The notes: generated from the letters alone by a model not told the origin. A DNA stretch of 64,000 nt from Streptomyces sp. NRRL S-350 (GCF_000719705.1 NZ_JOHO01000040.1:1-64000); one strand, 5' to 3'. Shown: positions 51,371 through 60,198, numbered from the stretch's first letter. Numbers and translations are program-made.

Positions 51371-52453
51371 ATGCGCGCAGCCGTCCTGCACAAGACCGGC
51401 CAGGACACCCTCGACGTCCGCGAGGACGTGACCGCGATCGGCTTCGGGAGGGACACCGTCCGGGTCCGGATGCGCGCCGCGAGCCTCTGCCACTCCGACC
51501 TCTCCGCGATGAGCGGCGTCCTGCCGCAGCCCGCGCCCTTCGTCCCCGGGCACGAAGGCGCCGGAGAAGTCCTGGAGGTCGGCGAGGACGTGACCGGCCT
51601 CGCCGTCGGCGACCGCGTCGTGCTCTGCTGGATGGCCCCCTGCGGCCACTGCGAACACTGCCTGCGGGACCGCGGCCACCTGTGCGTCGCCAGCCTGCGC
51701 CGGCTCGGCACCTCGGGCTTCCGGATCGAGGAAGGCGGCCTGACCGCCTCCGGCTTCTACGGCACCGGCGCCTTCGCCGAGGAGGCCGTGGTCTCCGCCG
51801 ACGCCGTCATCAAGGTGCCCGCCGACCTCCCGTACGAGGCCGCCGCGCTGATCGGCTGCGGAGTGACCACGGGCATCGGCGCCGCGGTGAACACGGCCCG
51901 GGTCGAGCCGGGCGCCTCCGTCGCGGTGATCGGCGCGGGCGGCGTCGGGGTCGCCACCGTGCAGGGCGCCCGGGTCTGCGGCGCCGGCCGGATCACCGTC
52001 GTCGACCCCGTCCCCTCGCGCCGCGAACGTGCCCTCGCCTTCGGGGCCACCGAGGCCATCGCCCCCGAGGAGCTGAAGGCGGCCGCCAAGAAGCTGCCCG
52101 GCGGCGGGTTCGACTACGTCTTCGAGGCCGTCGGCCGCGCGGCCACCGTCCGGGCCGGCTACGACGCGGCCCGCCGCGGCGGCGCGGTGGTCGTCATCGG
52201 CGCGGGCGCGCAGGACGACCTCGCGCAGTTCACCATGGGCGAGCTGTTCTTCAACGAGAAGCGCCTGCTGCCCTCGCTCTACGGCGGCGCGACGGTGAGT
52301 CGCACCATCGCGCTGGTCGTCGACCTCTGGCGGGCCGGGCGGATCGACCTCGGCGGCATGGTCACCCACCGGGTGGGGCTGCCCGACGTCAACGAGGCGA
52401 TCGCCCAGATGCGCAGCGGCGAGGCCCTGCGGACCGTCGTGACGATGGGCTGA
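51371..52453 (+). CDS. Zinc-dependent alcohol dehydrogenase (MDR family)
   Basis: 360 residues from ATG 51371 (GGGAG upstream). The catalytic-zinc motifs are intact: SLCHSDLSAMSG, GHEGAGEVLEVG, then the structural-zinc cluster CGHCEHCLRDRGHLC. The cofactor fold VAVIGAGGVGVATVQGARVCGAGRITVVDP has GxGxxG and Asp at the end of the second strand (NAD). It resembles class III / mycothiol-linked or long-chain alcohol dehydrogenases. The upstream KstR-like site suggests a lipid or steroid link. It ends with a strong hairpin. Confidence 0.88.
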   Translation: MRAAVLHKTGQDTLDVREDVTAIGFGRDTVRVRMRAASLCHSDLSAMSGVLPQPAPFVPGHEGAGEVLEVGEDVTGLAVGDRVVLCWMAPCGHCEHCLRDRGHLCVASLRRLGTSGFRIEEGGLTASGFYGTGAFAEEAVVSADAVIKVPADLPYEAAALIGCGVTTGIGAAVNTARVEPGASVAVIGAGGVGVATVQGARVCGAGRITVVDPVPSRRERALAFGATEAIAPEELKAAAKKLPGGGFDYVFEAVGRAATVRAGYDAARRGGAVVVIGAGAQDDLAQFTMGELFFNEKRLLPSLYGGATVSRTIALVVDLWRAGRIDLGGMVTHRVGLPDVNEAIAQMRSGEALRTVVTMG

Positions 52454-52517
52454 CCCGGCACGCCGACGTCCCGACGACCCGACGTCCCGACATCCGGTGC
52501 CGCGACCCGACGACCGA

Positions 52518-52554
52518 GGGCCCGCCGGGGAGTGTCGCTCCCCTGGGCGGGCCC
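52518..52554 (+). terminator. Hairpin terminator after adh
   Basis: GGGCCCGCCGGGGAG pairs with CTCCCCTGGGCGGGCCC through a two-base bulge across a TGTCG loop, 65 bp after the stop. Confidence 0.7.
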
Positions 52555-52587
52555 TGCGGGTCTCGCGTGCCGCGTGCTTGCGGCCGT

Positions 52588-52619
52588 GCGCTCACGCGGT
52601 GCGTGCGGCGCGTGAGCGC
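52588..52619. repeat. 10-bp perfect stem in a GCGTG-rich tract
   Basis: GCGCTCACGC and GCGTGAGCGC enclose a 12-base loop within an alternating GCGTGC-rich stretch (about 52560-52660). It lies downstream of the small HGRHR ORF on the minus strand and may terminate it. Confidence 0.5.
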
Positions 52620-52670
52620 GGTGTGCGCTCGCGCGGTGCGTGCTCGTGTGTCGCGTCCTCGCGGGTGCGG

Positions 52671-52838
52671 TCAGCCCCGCCCGGCGGCGCGGTGCCGGCC
52701 GTGCGGGTCGGACTCCGGCCTGTCGTCGGCGGCGGAGCGGCCGCGGTGGCGGCCGTGCGCGCTGTATTCGGCCGTCTTCTCGTCGGCGTCGGACCCGTTC
52801 ACTGCGGGCCCGGTGGTGTCGGTGAGGGTGTCGGACAT
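52671..52838 (-). CDS. 55-residue protein with two HGRHR motifs
   Basis: Not recognised as a named family. Start ATG 52838, stop at 52671. It begins MSDTLTDTTGPAVNGSDADE, then carries two copies of a basic HGRHR motif (SAHGRHRGRSAADD and DPHGRHRAAG). Codons are G/C at the third position in about 96% of cases, as in real genes here. Only a weak GGAAAAG lies upstream. It sits between adh and the lanthipeptide locus, on the locus strand, and may be unrelated to either or be another small exported or modified peptide. Confidence 0.6.
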   Translation of the reverse strand: MSDTLTDTTGPAVNGSDADEKTAEYSAHGRHRGRSAADDRPESDPHGRHRAAGRG

Positions 52839-53313
52839 GAGAAATCGTCTTTTCCGTGCGGAGGGTTGCAGGTCATCGGCGCCCGGCCGGCACCGGTGGC
52901 GCGCGGTCGGGTCCCCGATCGGGCGCTCCGTACGCGCCCGTAGCCGGTGATCGCGGCCCGTGCCCCGGCCACCATAACGGCCGGGACGGACGAGATCCTA
53001 TCGAGATCACGATGCGAGTCCCGGGCTGCTCCGGGGCCGCCGAACCGAGCCGGTGACCGACCGGCCCGCCCGCCCCCAGCAGTGCCACCGCCTCGGGGAG
53101 CCGGGCGTCGCCGACGTGCGGCGGGAGCCCTGGGTGTCCTGCGCCGAGCCGGCGGGCGGCGAGGTTCGGTCGCAGAGAGCCAGCCGGAACGCAGAGGAGC
53201 GCAGAGGAACGCCGAGAACGCGGACGGCAACGGACGGAAGCGTGCTGAAACGGACACAAGTGGGCGGACGTCGAGAAGCTGGAGGCCGCCGAGCGCAGGT
53301 GGGACGACGGGTG
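52839..53313. other. Non-coding spacer before the lanthipeptide locus
   Basis: 475 bp without a convincing gene. It includes short AACGCAGAGGAGCGCAGAGGAACGCC repeats around 53178-53210 (units are 9-10 bp) and no recognisable promoter for the plus strand. The minus strand gives a 152-codon open frame rich in Arg/Ala/Pro that has no coding character. Confidence 0.5.
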
Positions 53314-53345
53314 CCGCCCCTGCCTGTCCGGACAGGCAGGGGCGG
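53314..53345 (-). terminator. 32-bp perfect palindrome, terminator of the lan locus
   Basis: CCGCCCCTGCCTGTCC and its exact complement with no spacer. It lies 46 bp past the stop of the precursor gene on the minus strand. Confidence 0.75.
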
Positions 53346-53390
53346 TACCAGGCTGCTACCGCCCGCTCGACGGTCGGCCGAGCCGGTGGC

Positions 53391-53534
53391 TCAGCTGACG
53401 GTGAAGAGCAGGCAGGTCAGGATGAGGCAGGTGTACTGGCAGCCGTTGCCGTGGCCGGTCAGTTCGACGGACTCGGTCTCCGGCAGGTCCTGCAGCGCCG
53501 CGAGGTCGGTCTCGAAGTCCACCGTGTTCTCCAT
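53391..53534 (-). CDS. Class IV lanthipeptide precursor peptide
   Basis: 47 residues, starting at ATG 53534 with a perfect GGGGAGGA ribosome binding site. The leader MENTVDFETDLAALQDLPETESV has the LPET-containing helix typical of class IV precursors (venezuelin VenA leader also starts MEN and has ALPETDPV, from memory). The core region after about residue 25 is TGHGNGCQYTCLILTCLLFTVS with Cys32, Cys36, Cys41 and Thr26, Thr35, Thr40, Thr45, Ser47. LanL dehydrates Ser/Thr and adds the Cys thiols. It is the last gene of the locus, 227 bp after the protease. Confidence 0.82.
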   Translation of the reverse strand: MENTVDFETDLAALQDLPETESVELTGHGNGCQYTCLILTCLLFTVS

Positions 53535-53670
53535 GATCGGTTCCTCCCCTTGAGGTCACGCCGGCCGCGATCTGCGTGCGGGCGTAGGGTGTTGCGCCCC
53601 GGGCGGCCTCCATCCACCGCGTCGGGGTGTGCCCGGGCCTCGGCGGGCCCGGGAGTCTGGGAAATGCGGG

Positions 53671-53717
53671 CGGTCGAGCCCCCCGCCCAAGCCCCGGTCG
53701 AGCCCCCGCCCAAGCCC
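53671..53717. repeat. Two tandem 23-24-bp repeats in the protease-precursor gap
   Basis: CGGTCGAGCCCCCCGCCCAA with GCCC is repeated at 53671-53694 and, one base shorter, at 53695-53717. A small CCCGGGCC/GGCCCGGG hairpin (53632-53653) lies nearby and could attenuate read-through into the precursor. Confidence 0.55.
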
Positions 53718-53761
53718 GGTCGGGCCGGGTCGGGAGCCGGGTCGGTCCGGGTCGGGTCCGG

Positions 53762-55753
53762 TCAGCCCGGCCGGCCGGTCCGCAGGAACGCGGCCAGCAG
53801 TTCGTGCAGTACGGCGGCGCCTTCCTCGGCGAGCACCTCGTGCCCGGAGCCGGCCGCCTCGACGTACCGGAAGTCCTGGCCCTCGACGCGGCCGATCCGC
53901 AGCAACTCGTGCCGCAGGGAGCGGGATTGGCTCACCGGGACGACCTCGTCCCGGTTGCCGTGCACGACCAGGAGCGGCGCGGTCAGCCGGTGCGCCAGCT
54001 GCAGCACGTCGCGCGGCCCGCGGGCGTCGGTGATCGTTTCGCCACCGCCCAGGCGGGTGGTCAACGCCCGTACGGGGGGTGCCGCTTCGGCGAGGAGTCG
54101 TGCGCCGGACAGGAACGGTGCGACCACCGCGCAGCGGGCGACGTGCTCGGCCGGTGCGTGCGCGGCGGCCAGCAGTGCCAGGAATGCGCCGTAGCTGACC
54201 CCGAACAGTGCGGGCGGCTCCAGGCCGAGCGCCGCCCGCTGGCCGGCGATGCCGTCCAGCAGGTACAGCACGTCGTCCAGGTCGGGGCCGCCCCAGGCGC
54301 CCCGGATGGCCATCGCGTGCGCGACGCCGTAGCCGGTGGAGCCGCGTTGGTTCGGCGCGACCACCGCCAGGCCCTCGGCGGCCATCCGCTGCAGGGCCGG
54401 GTCGAACTCCAGCCGCCAGGCGTCCGCCGGGCCGCCGTGCAGCGCCAGTACCAGGTGCGGGCTGCTCAGCCAGGTGTCCCCGCCGTACACCACGGCTTCC
54501 AACGGGCCTGCGGGACCAGCCAGTTCGAGGCTCTGGGCGGGGTGCCAGCGGCCGCCGTCGCCGGGCGGGGTGCTGCCGTCCAGCCGCCAGCCGGGGGGCG
54601 GGGTCCGGACGGTGCGCGCCGCGCCGGGCTGCCAGGGCAGTACGGTGTCCCGCCAGGGCCCGGGCAGTCCGGAGGTCAGCGGCGCGAGTTGGAGCGGCAG
54701 CGGCATCGGGCCGGTAGTGGCCGGCACCGGCCCGTGGGCCAGCAGCGCGTCCACGTCCAGGGTGGCCAGCGCCGCCGGGTGGCCGGGTGAGGAGTACGGC
54801 ATCCGCAGCCCCGCCGCGTCCCAGTGCCCGACCGCGCCGAGTCGCCCGGGCGGCACCGGCAGCGGGTCCAGCCGCCCGGCCGAGGGCTGCCACAGGGCGA
54901 GCGCCGAGCCGGCGCCGTGGTCGACCTGTACCGCGACCCGGGGGCCGTCCGCCCCTTGCCGCAGCGCGACCGGCCGCAGGAACATGCCCGCGACGTGCAG
55001 GCACTCCGGGAACCGCAGCGGTGTGCCGCCGTCGAGGACGCCCCAGCCGAGCCGGTCGGTGCCGGGTGCGTCGCTGCGCACCATCGCGAACCGGCTGTCC
55101 GGGTCGAACAGCACCAGGCGGTCGTTGCTGCGCTCGCCGATCTCCAGCAGCGGGGTGGTGGCGCCGCTGCGCAGGTCGAGGGCCACGCTCCGCACCAGGC
55201 CGGTGTTGACCCGGTCCAGCGCGAGCAGCGCGCCCGCGTGGTCCAGCCACGCGCCGCCGCCGTGCAGCCCCGGGATCTCGGCGACCTGTTCGGGTGCGCT
55301 GCCGTCCGTGCGCACCAGCCAGACGGTGGTCGCCGGGCGGGTGTCGGTGCCGAGGGCGACGGCCACCGGCGCCCGAAGGTCGTCGCCCGGCGGTGCCGGG
55401 AGCGCCAGCAGGCGCAGCCCAGCCATCCGGAGCGAGGCCAACGGCTGCTCCGCGGCGGCGTCCTCGCCGTACGAGAGGCGGACCAGGTCGTGCCGCTCGC
55501 CGTCGTGCCGGCAGATCAGCACCGAGCCGTCCGGCAGGGCGACCAGCTGGGAGCGCAGGCTCTCCGAGCGGTTGCCGGACAGCGGCAGTGCGATCGGCGC
55601 GGCCGGGGCGCCGTCCTGCGGCAGCCGCCAACTCTCCGCGTACCAGCCGCTGTCGGCGGACGAGGCGAGGCAGGCGGCATGGCTGCCGTCGGTGGCGAAG
55701 GTGAAGCTCAGCCGGCGCAGGGCCTGGGTCATGGTCCGGGTGGCCACATTCAT
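53762..55753 (-). CDS. Prolyl oligopeptidase-like S9 protease of the lan locus
   Basis: 663 residues. Beta-propeller N-terminal half and alpha/beta hydrolase domain from about residue 440. Triad: Ser520 in FGVSYGAF, Asp602 in HGNRDEVV, His638 in GSGHEVL. Start ATG overlaps the lanL stop by 4 bp (ATGA), showing translational coupling. S9/prolyl oligopeptidases (for example FlaP for flavipeptin) remove leaders in class III peptides, so a role in leader trimming of the neighbouring precursor is likely. No signal peptide is present, so it acts in the cytoplasm. Confidence 0.88.
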   Translation of the reverse strand: MNVATRTMTQALRRLSFTFATDGSHAACLASSADSGWYAESWRLPQDGAPAAPIALPLSGNRSESLRSQLVALPDGSVLICRHDGERHDLVRLSYGEDAAAEQPLASLRMAGLRLLALPAPPGDDLRAPVAVALGTDTRPATTVWLVRTDGSAPEQVAEIPGLHGGGAWLDHAGALLALDRVNTGLVRSVALDLRSGATTPLLEIGERSNDRLVLFDPDSRFAMVRSDAPGTDRLGWGVLDGGTPLRFPECLHVAGMFLRPVALRQGADGPRVAVQVDHGAGSALALWQPSAGRLDPLPVPPGRLGAVGHWDAAGLRMPYSSPGHPAALATLDVDALLAHGPVPATTGPMPLPLQLAPLTSGLPGPWRDTVLPWQPGAARTVRTPPPGWRLDGSTPPGDGGRWHPAQSLELAGPAGPLEAVVYGGDTWLSSPHLVLALHGGPADAWRLEFDPALQRMAAEGLAVVAPNQRGSTGYGVAHAMAIRGAWGGPDLDDVLYLLDGIAGQRAALGLEPPALFGVSYGAFLALLAAAHAPAEHVARCAVVAPFLSGARLLAEAAPPVRALTTRLGGGETITDARGPRDVLQLAHRLTAPLLVVHGNRDEVVPVSQSRSLRHELLRIGRVEGQDFRYVEAAGSGHEVLAEEGAAVLHELLAAFLRTGRPG

Positions 55754-58700
55754 GCTCCGCTCACCCCGCCGGTACCGGAAGGGGGTTGGCGTACGGTGGG
55801 CGGTGTCGGGTCCAGCCAGAGCCGTGGGCCGCCGTGGCGCAGCCGCAGCAGGAAGGCCAACGGGCCGGCCGTGCCGGTGCCGTAGGCGGGCGCGCAGCCC
55901 GTACCGGTCTCGTCGGGGAGCACCAGGAGGCCGTCGCGCAGGGCCGCCCGGGTGGCGATGAGCGCGGCCAACTGCTCCGCACCGGTGCGGAATCCGGGCT
56001 CGCCGGTGGCCTCCGCGAGGTCCAGCAGGTACTCGCCGTCGCCGGCCAGGCCGTGGCAGGCGCTCACGCCGCCGTGCCAGCGGGCCGCCAGGACCGCGCG
56101 TCCGGCGGCGCGGGCCAGGTCGAGCACGGCGGCGTCGCCGGTGGACCGCGCGAGCCGCAGCAGGAAGCTGCCCGCGCCGGAGGAGCCGCTGCACCAGTGG
56201 GAGAGCCGGATGTGCGCCGGGTCGTCCGCGCTCTGCGGCCACCAGGCGGTCTGGCGCCCGTCGCCCCACCGGGCGGTCGCGGCGAGCGTCCGCCCGACGT
56301 CGGCGGCGCCGGTGAGCAGGGCCCGGTCGCCGGTCGCCTCGGCGGCGGCCAGGAGGAAGGCGCCGACGCCGGCCACGCCGTGGGCGAAGCCGAGGTGGGT
56401 GATCCCGGCGAGCGCGGAGTCGAATTCCTCGGGCACCGGCCAGACCGTCCCGTACGGCGCGCGGCGGGCGGCGGCGAGCAGGGCGCGGGCGCCGTGGGCG
56501 GCGCGGTCGAGGAAGTCCGGGCTGCCGGTGCCGTCTGCCGGTGTTCCGGGGCGGGTGAAGTGGTCGGCGGCGAAGCGGAGTTGGGTGAACCCGGAGCCTG
56601 CCGCGCCGTGGCAGACGTCGGGGTTGGGCCATTCGACGGCGATCCGGCGGGCGAGGTCGGCGGCCCGGTCGGCCAGCTCGGTGTCGCCCAGTGCCCGGGC
56701 GGCGTCCAGCAGGGCCCAGGCGGTGCCGGAGCGTCCGAAGTGCAGCCCGGGCAGTACCACCGGCTCGGTGGCGATGCGCCGTTCGATCCAGTCGGCGGCG
56801 GTCCGGGCCGTCCGCGCGGCTTCCTGCCGCACCTCGTCCGGCAGCCGTCCGGCCGTGACCGCCCGGGCCAGCACGGCCAGCACCCCGGCGGCGCCGTGCT
56901 GCACGTTGCACGGATCCGTCCGCTCTCCGGCGGGCACCACGGGCCACAGCCGGTCCCGCCGCCCCGGGGTGGCGGTGGCGGCGAGGTGCCGCAGGCCGTC
57001 GGCGAGGAGGCGGTCGAGGGGCGGGGTGTCGTCGCCGGCGTCCGCCGACGGGGAGTCGGCGCGGGTGCCGTCCAGGGCCGCGCCCTGCCGGGCGGGGGCG
57101 ACCGGGCCCGCGCCCGGCAGGGCGGGGGCGTGCCAGAGGGGTGTGACGGCGGCGGCCTGCGCGGTGCGCCCGGCGGCGGGCCCGGCGGCGGCGCCCGCCG
57201 CACTGCCGGGCGGTACCTGCCGAGGGCCGGTGTCGGCGCCGCCGTTCCCTGGCGCCTCGCCGTTCCCCCGTGCCCCGCCGTTCCCCCGTGCGCCGCCGTT
57301 CCCTGGCGCCTCGCCGTCGCGCAGCGCGTCCCGTACCCGGCTGATCCCCCACCTCTGCCGCGGATCTTCGGCCCGCAGCCCGAGGATCGCCGGTGCCAGG
57401 CGTCGCGCCGTGGCTCCGGTGCGGGCCGCGAGGGTGAGCCAGCGGGCGAGGCGTTCGGCAGTCGGGCGGGCGTGCGGGAGGTCGTCCGGCAGCAGCGGGT
57501 CGTGGCCGGTGGCCAGGAGGAAGAGCAGGCCGCCGAGGGCGTACAGGTCGACGGCCGGGTCGGCGACGCAGTCGCCCGCGAGGGCGAGCCGCCCGGGCCC
57601 GTGCTCGGGTGCGCGGTAGCCGGGTGTGCCGGCCGATCCGGCGTTCCGGCCGGTTTCGGCGGCGAGTTCGAGGTCGACCAGCCGCAGCGTGCCGTCGGGG
57701 CGGACCATGACGTTGCCGGGGGAGAGGTCGCGCAGGACCAGCCCGTGGGCGTGCACCCGTTCGACCAGGTCGAGGAGGGCGTGCGTGACCGGTCCGGCGT
57801 CGGCCCAGTCGACGTCGGGGCTGCCGTCGCGCCGCAGTCGGGCGGCGACCCAGCTGCCCAGCGGCTGTCCGGCGATTCGTTCCTGCACCAGGAAGACGGA
57901 GTCGTCCTGTTCGATCAGTTCGACGGCGCGCGGCGCCAGGCCCTGCCCGTCCAGGCGGTCGAGCAGCGCGGCCTCGTGCCGCAGTGCGTCGCGGGCGTCG
58001 GTGCCCGCCCGGTCGACCTCGATGTGCGCCCGGGCCTGTTTGACCACGACCTCGGCGCCGCTCGACGCCTCCCGTCCGAGGAACACGCCGCCCTTGGCGC
58101 CGTGCCGCACGGCGGCGGTCACCGCGTACCGCCCGGCCAGCAGCACCCCGCCCGGGCGCTTCCGGCCGGCGGAAGCCTCGGAGCGCAGCGGATCCCGCAC
58201 CCACCCCGGCGCCCGGTACGAGCCCCCGCGGACGTCCTCGGCCCGCTCTCCGCCCGGCCCGCGCAGCACCGACCGGTACTCCCCGTCGTTGCCCAGCTCC
58301 GCCGGGAGTGCGAACGCGCCGTAGCGGTAGTGCACCCGGCTGCCGGGCCGGTACGGCCGGTCGGAGAGCACCACGGGCCCCGGCAACCCGGCCGTGGCCC
58401 GGTCCAGCTCGGCCGCCAGCCGCTGGAACTGGGCGTCGTCCGCCGGGTAGACGGTGATGAACTTCCCTGCCGAACCACGCTCGCTGTTACGGGAGTTGAG
58501 TTCGCGCAGCCGCTCCTGCGCGGCGGCGAACTTGAAGCTGCACGGGTCCTCGGCGAGCACCCGGACGACCGCCCCGAGCACCTCCTCGCCGACCGCCGAG
58601 GCCGCGCTCACATGGAGCTTCCACCCCTGCCGGGGCAGGGTCGAGGGCGCGGACGGCCTGGCCGTGCACCAGAAGCCGCCGACGGTGAGGTCCCAGCCAC

Positions 58701-58845
58701 CGTCGCCTCCCCGGCCTCCGCCGCCGGCCAGTGCCGCCCGCGCCGCCTCCGGCCACGGACCGGCCGCATCCGGTCCGCGCCCCACCGCCCCGTGCCCCGC
58801 CGGTCCGCGGCCCCCGGCCGTACGCAGCGATGTGCCCGCCCTCAT
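55750..58845 (-). CDS. lanL: Class IV lanthipeptide synthetase LanL
   Basis: 1031 residues. Three domains: an N-terminal lyase domain (GWKLHVSASAVGEEVL, FKFAAAQERLRELNSRNSERGSAGKFITVYP), a Ser/Thr kinase (Lys269 in VVVKQ, Asp373 in VLRDLSPGNVMV, VDLELA), and a LanC-like cyclase. The cyclase has its full zinc set, Cys885 (HWCSGSSG), Cys930 and His931 (ACHGLAG), which separates class IV from the zinc-less class III LanKC. A long Gly/Ala/Pro linker with RGNGGARGNGG repeats joins kinase and cyclase. ATG 58845 is taken over 58857 for spacing from GAAGGG. Confidence 0.92.
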   Translation of the reverse strand: MRAGTSLRTAGGRGPAGHGAVGRGPDAAGPWPEAARAALAGGGGRGGDGGWDLTVGGFWCTARPSAPSTLPRQGWKLHVSAASAVGEEVLGAVVRVLAEDPCSFKFAAAQERLRELNSRNSERGSAGKFITVYPADDAQFQRLAAELDRATAGLPGPVVLSDRPYRPGSRVHYRYGAFALPAELGNDGEYRSVLRGPGGERAEDVRGGSYRAPGWVRDPLRSEASAGRKRPGGVLLAGRYAVTAAVRHGAKGGVFLGREASSGAEVVVKQARAHIEVDRAGTDARDALRHEAALLDRLDGQGLAPRAVELIEQDDSVFLVQERIAGQPLGSWVAARLRRDGSPDVDWADAGPVTHALLDLVERVHAHGLVLRDLSPGNVMVRPDGTLRLVDLELAAETGRNAGSAGTPGYRAPEHGPGRLALAGDCVADPAVDLYALGGLLFLLATGHDPLLPDDLPHARPTAERLARWLTLAARTGATARRLAPAILGLRAEDPRQRWGISRVRDALRDGEAPGNGGARGNGGARGNGEAPGNGGADTGPRQVPPGSAAGAAAGPAAGRTAQAAAVTPLWHAPALPGAGPVAPARQGAALDGTRADSPSADAGDDTPPLDRLLADGLRHLAATATPGRRDRLWPVVPAGERTDPCNVQHGAAGVLAVLARAVTAGRLPDEVRQEAARTARTAADWIERRIATEPVVLPGLHFGRSGTAWALLDAARALGDTELADRAADLARRIAVEWPNPDVCHGAAGSGFTQLRFAADHFTRPGTPADGTGSPDFLDRAAHGARALLAAARRAPYGTVWPVPEEFDSALAGITHLGFAHGVAGVGAFLLAAAEATGDRALLTGAADVGRTLAATARWGDGRQTAWWPQSADDPAHIRLSHWCSGSSGAGSFLLRLARSTGDAAVLDLARAAGRAVLAARWHGGVSACHGLAGDGEYLLDLAEATGEPGFRTGAEQLAALIATRAALRDGLLVLPDETGTGCAPAYGTGTAGPLAFLLRLRHGGPRLWLDPTPPTVRQPPSGTGGVSGA

Positions 58846-59338
58846 GTGCCACCACATCCCTTCGTCTCGGCCGTCGCCCACGGGTGCCCAGTGCTCGTCG
58901 CCATCCCTCGCACGCTCCTCGCGCACCCCTCGCACGCCCTTCGCGGGGTGAGGAGCGCGAGGCCCGGGCCGGCGGGGCCCGGCCCCGCCCACGGGTTGCC
59001 CGCCCCGGCTGTCGGCCGGAGCCGCCGGGGCAACTCCCGTTCGCAGAAGTGAAGTTAGTTTCGAGAAAACCGCCTGCTCAACGCCGGGCCGGTCACTTCA
59101 CTCGTAAGGGTGATCAATGGGCGGTTTCGAATTCGTACGAGAGCCCTGCTGTGAGCAGTGGGCGCCCGGCGTACCGGTGCGCACGGCCGGCGCGGGCCGG
59201 TCCGGGCGCCTCCGTCGCAGGTTGACGTGCATCCGTACGCCCGCGGCACCCCCGTCCGAACCCCGGCCGGGCGGTTCGAACGCCGTACCCCGAACGGCCG
59301 AGGCCCGGCCGCCCCCGCGCGCACGGTAGTCTCGACAG
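58846..59338. promoter_or_regulatory. Divergent promoter region of lanL and the Nif3-like gene
   Basis: 493-bp spacer. Perfect 8-bp inverted repeat AGTGAAGT / ACTTCACT (59049-59056, 59096-59103) and AACCGCC / GGCGGTT arms nearby may regulate lanL. A TAGTCT -10 (59327-59332) ends 6 bp before GTG 59339, so the Nif3-like mRNA is probably leaderless. C/G-rich repeats of TCGCGCACCCC fill 58910-58970. Confidence 0.5.
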
Positions 59339-60175
59339 GTGCCGAAACTGTCCGACGTCATCACCGCGCTCGAAGAGGTCTACCCGCCGCAGTGGGCGGA
59401 GTCCTGGGACGCCGTCGGCCTGGTCTGCGGAGACCCTCAGGCCGAGGTCCGCCGCGTGCTGTTCGCCGTCGACCCCGTACAAACGGTCGTCGAGGAGGCC
59501 GTGGAGTGGGGCGCCGACCTGGTGGTCACCCACCACCCCCTCTACCTGCGCGGCACCACCAGCGTCGCCGCCACCACCTTCAAGGGCCGGGTGGTGCACA
59601 CGCTGATCACCAACGGCATCGCCCTGCACGTCGCCCACACCAACGCCGACCACGCCGACCCCGGCGTCTCGGACGCGCTGGCCGCGGCGGTGGGGCTGCG
59701 GGTGACCGGTCCGCTCGTGCCGGACCCGACCGACCCGCTGGGCCGCCGCGGCACCGGCCGGATCGGCCTCCTGGAGCCCGCGCTGCCGCTGTCCGCATTC
59801 GCCGCGCGGGTCGCCGAAGGCCTGCCCGCCACCGCCGCCGGCGTCCGCGTCGCCGGCGACCCGGACCGGCTGGTCAGCCGGGTCGCGGTGTGCGGCGGAT
59901 CCGGTGACGGTTTCCTCGCCGACGTACGGGCGGCCGGCGTGGACGCCTACCTGACCGCCGACCTGCGCCACCACCCGGCCTCCGAGGCCGCCGAGGCGGC
60001 GCCCGTCGCGCTGATCGACGCCGCCCACTGGGCCACCGAGTGGCCCTGGCTCGGCCTGGCCGAGCGCGCCCTGCGGTCCGCCGCCGACAAGAACGGCTGG
60101 ACCGTGGAGACCACGGTCTCCCACCGGGTCACCGACCCGTGGACCGCGCACGCCCCCATGTCCTTCACCGCCTGA
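59339..60175 (+). CDS. Nif3-like dinuclear metal-center protein
   Basis: 278 residues. GTG start immediately after a leaderless -10. The NIF3/YbgI family shows WAESWDAVGLVCGDP, VVTHHPLYLRG and the HVAHTNADHA metal-binding histidines, then GSGDGFL, YLTADLRHHPASEA and DAAHWATEWP near the end. It is a hexameric dimetal protein with poorly known activity (GTP cyclohydrolase I-like fold relationship is debated). It precedes the zinc-ribbon and RNase H genes in the common actinobacterial order. Confidence 0.9.
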   Translation: MPKLSDVITALEEVYPPQWAESWDAVGLVCGDPQAEVRRVLFAVDPVQTVVEEAVEWGADLVVTHHPLYLRGTTSVAATTFKGRVVHTLITNGIALHVAHTNADHADPGVSDALAAAVGLRVTGPLVPDPTDPLGRRGTGRIGLLEPALPLSAFAARVAEGLPATAAGVRVAGDPDRLVSRVAVCGGSGDGFLADVRAAGVDAYLTADLRHHPASEAAEAAPVALIDAAHWATEWPWLGLAERALRSAADKNGWTVETTVSHRVTDPWTAHAPMSFTA

Positions 60176-60198
60176 CCCGATTCACAGGAGCTCTCCCC

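Noticed and set aside
52799..53257. 152-codon minus-strand frame
   Set aside because: Arg/Pro/Ala-rich without coding character; it overlaps the better 55-codon frame only at the edge and lacks a ribosome binding site.
53762..58204. A 1480-codon open frame running through the protease and lanL region on the minus strand
   Set aside because: Only the first-encoded protease part (53762-55753) has family motifs; the rest is an out-of-frame shadow of lanL with low-complexity Arg/Pro content.
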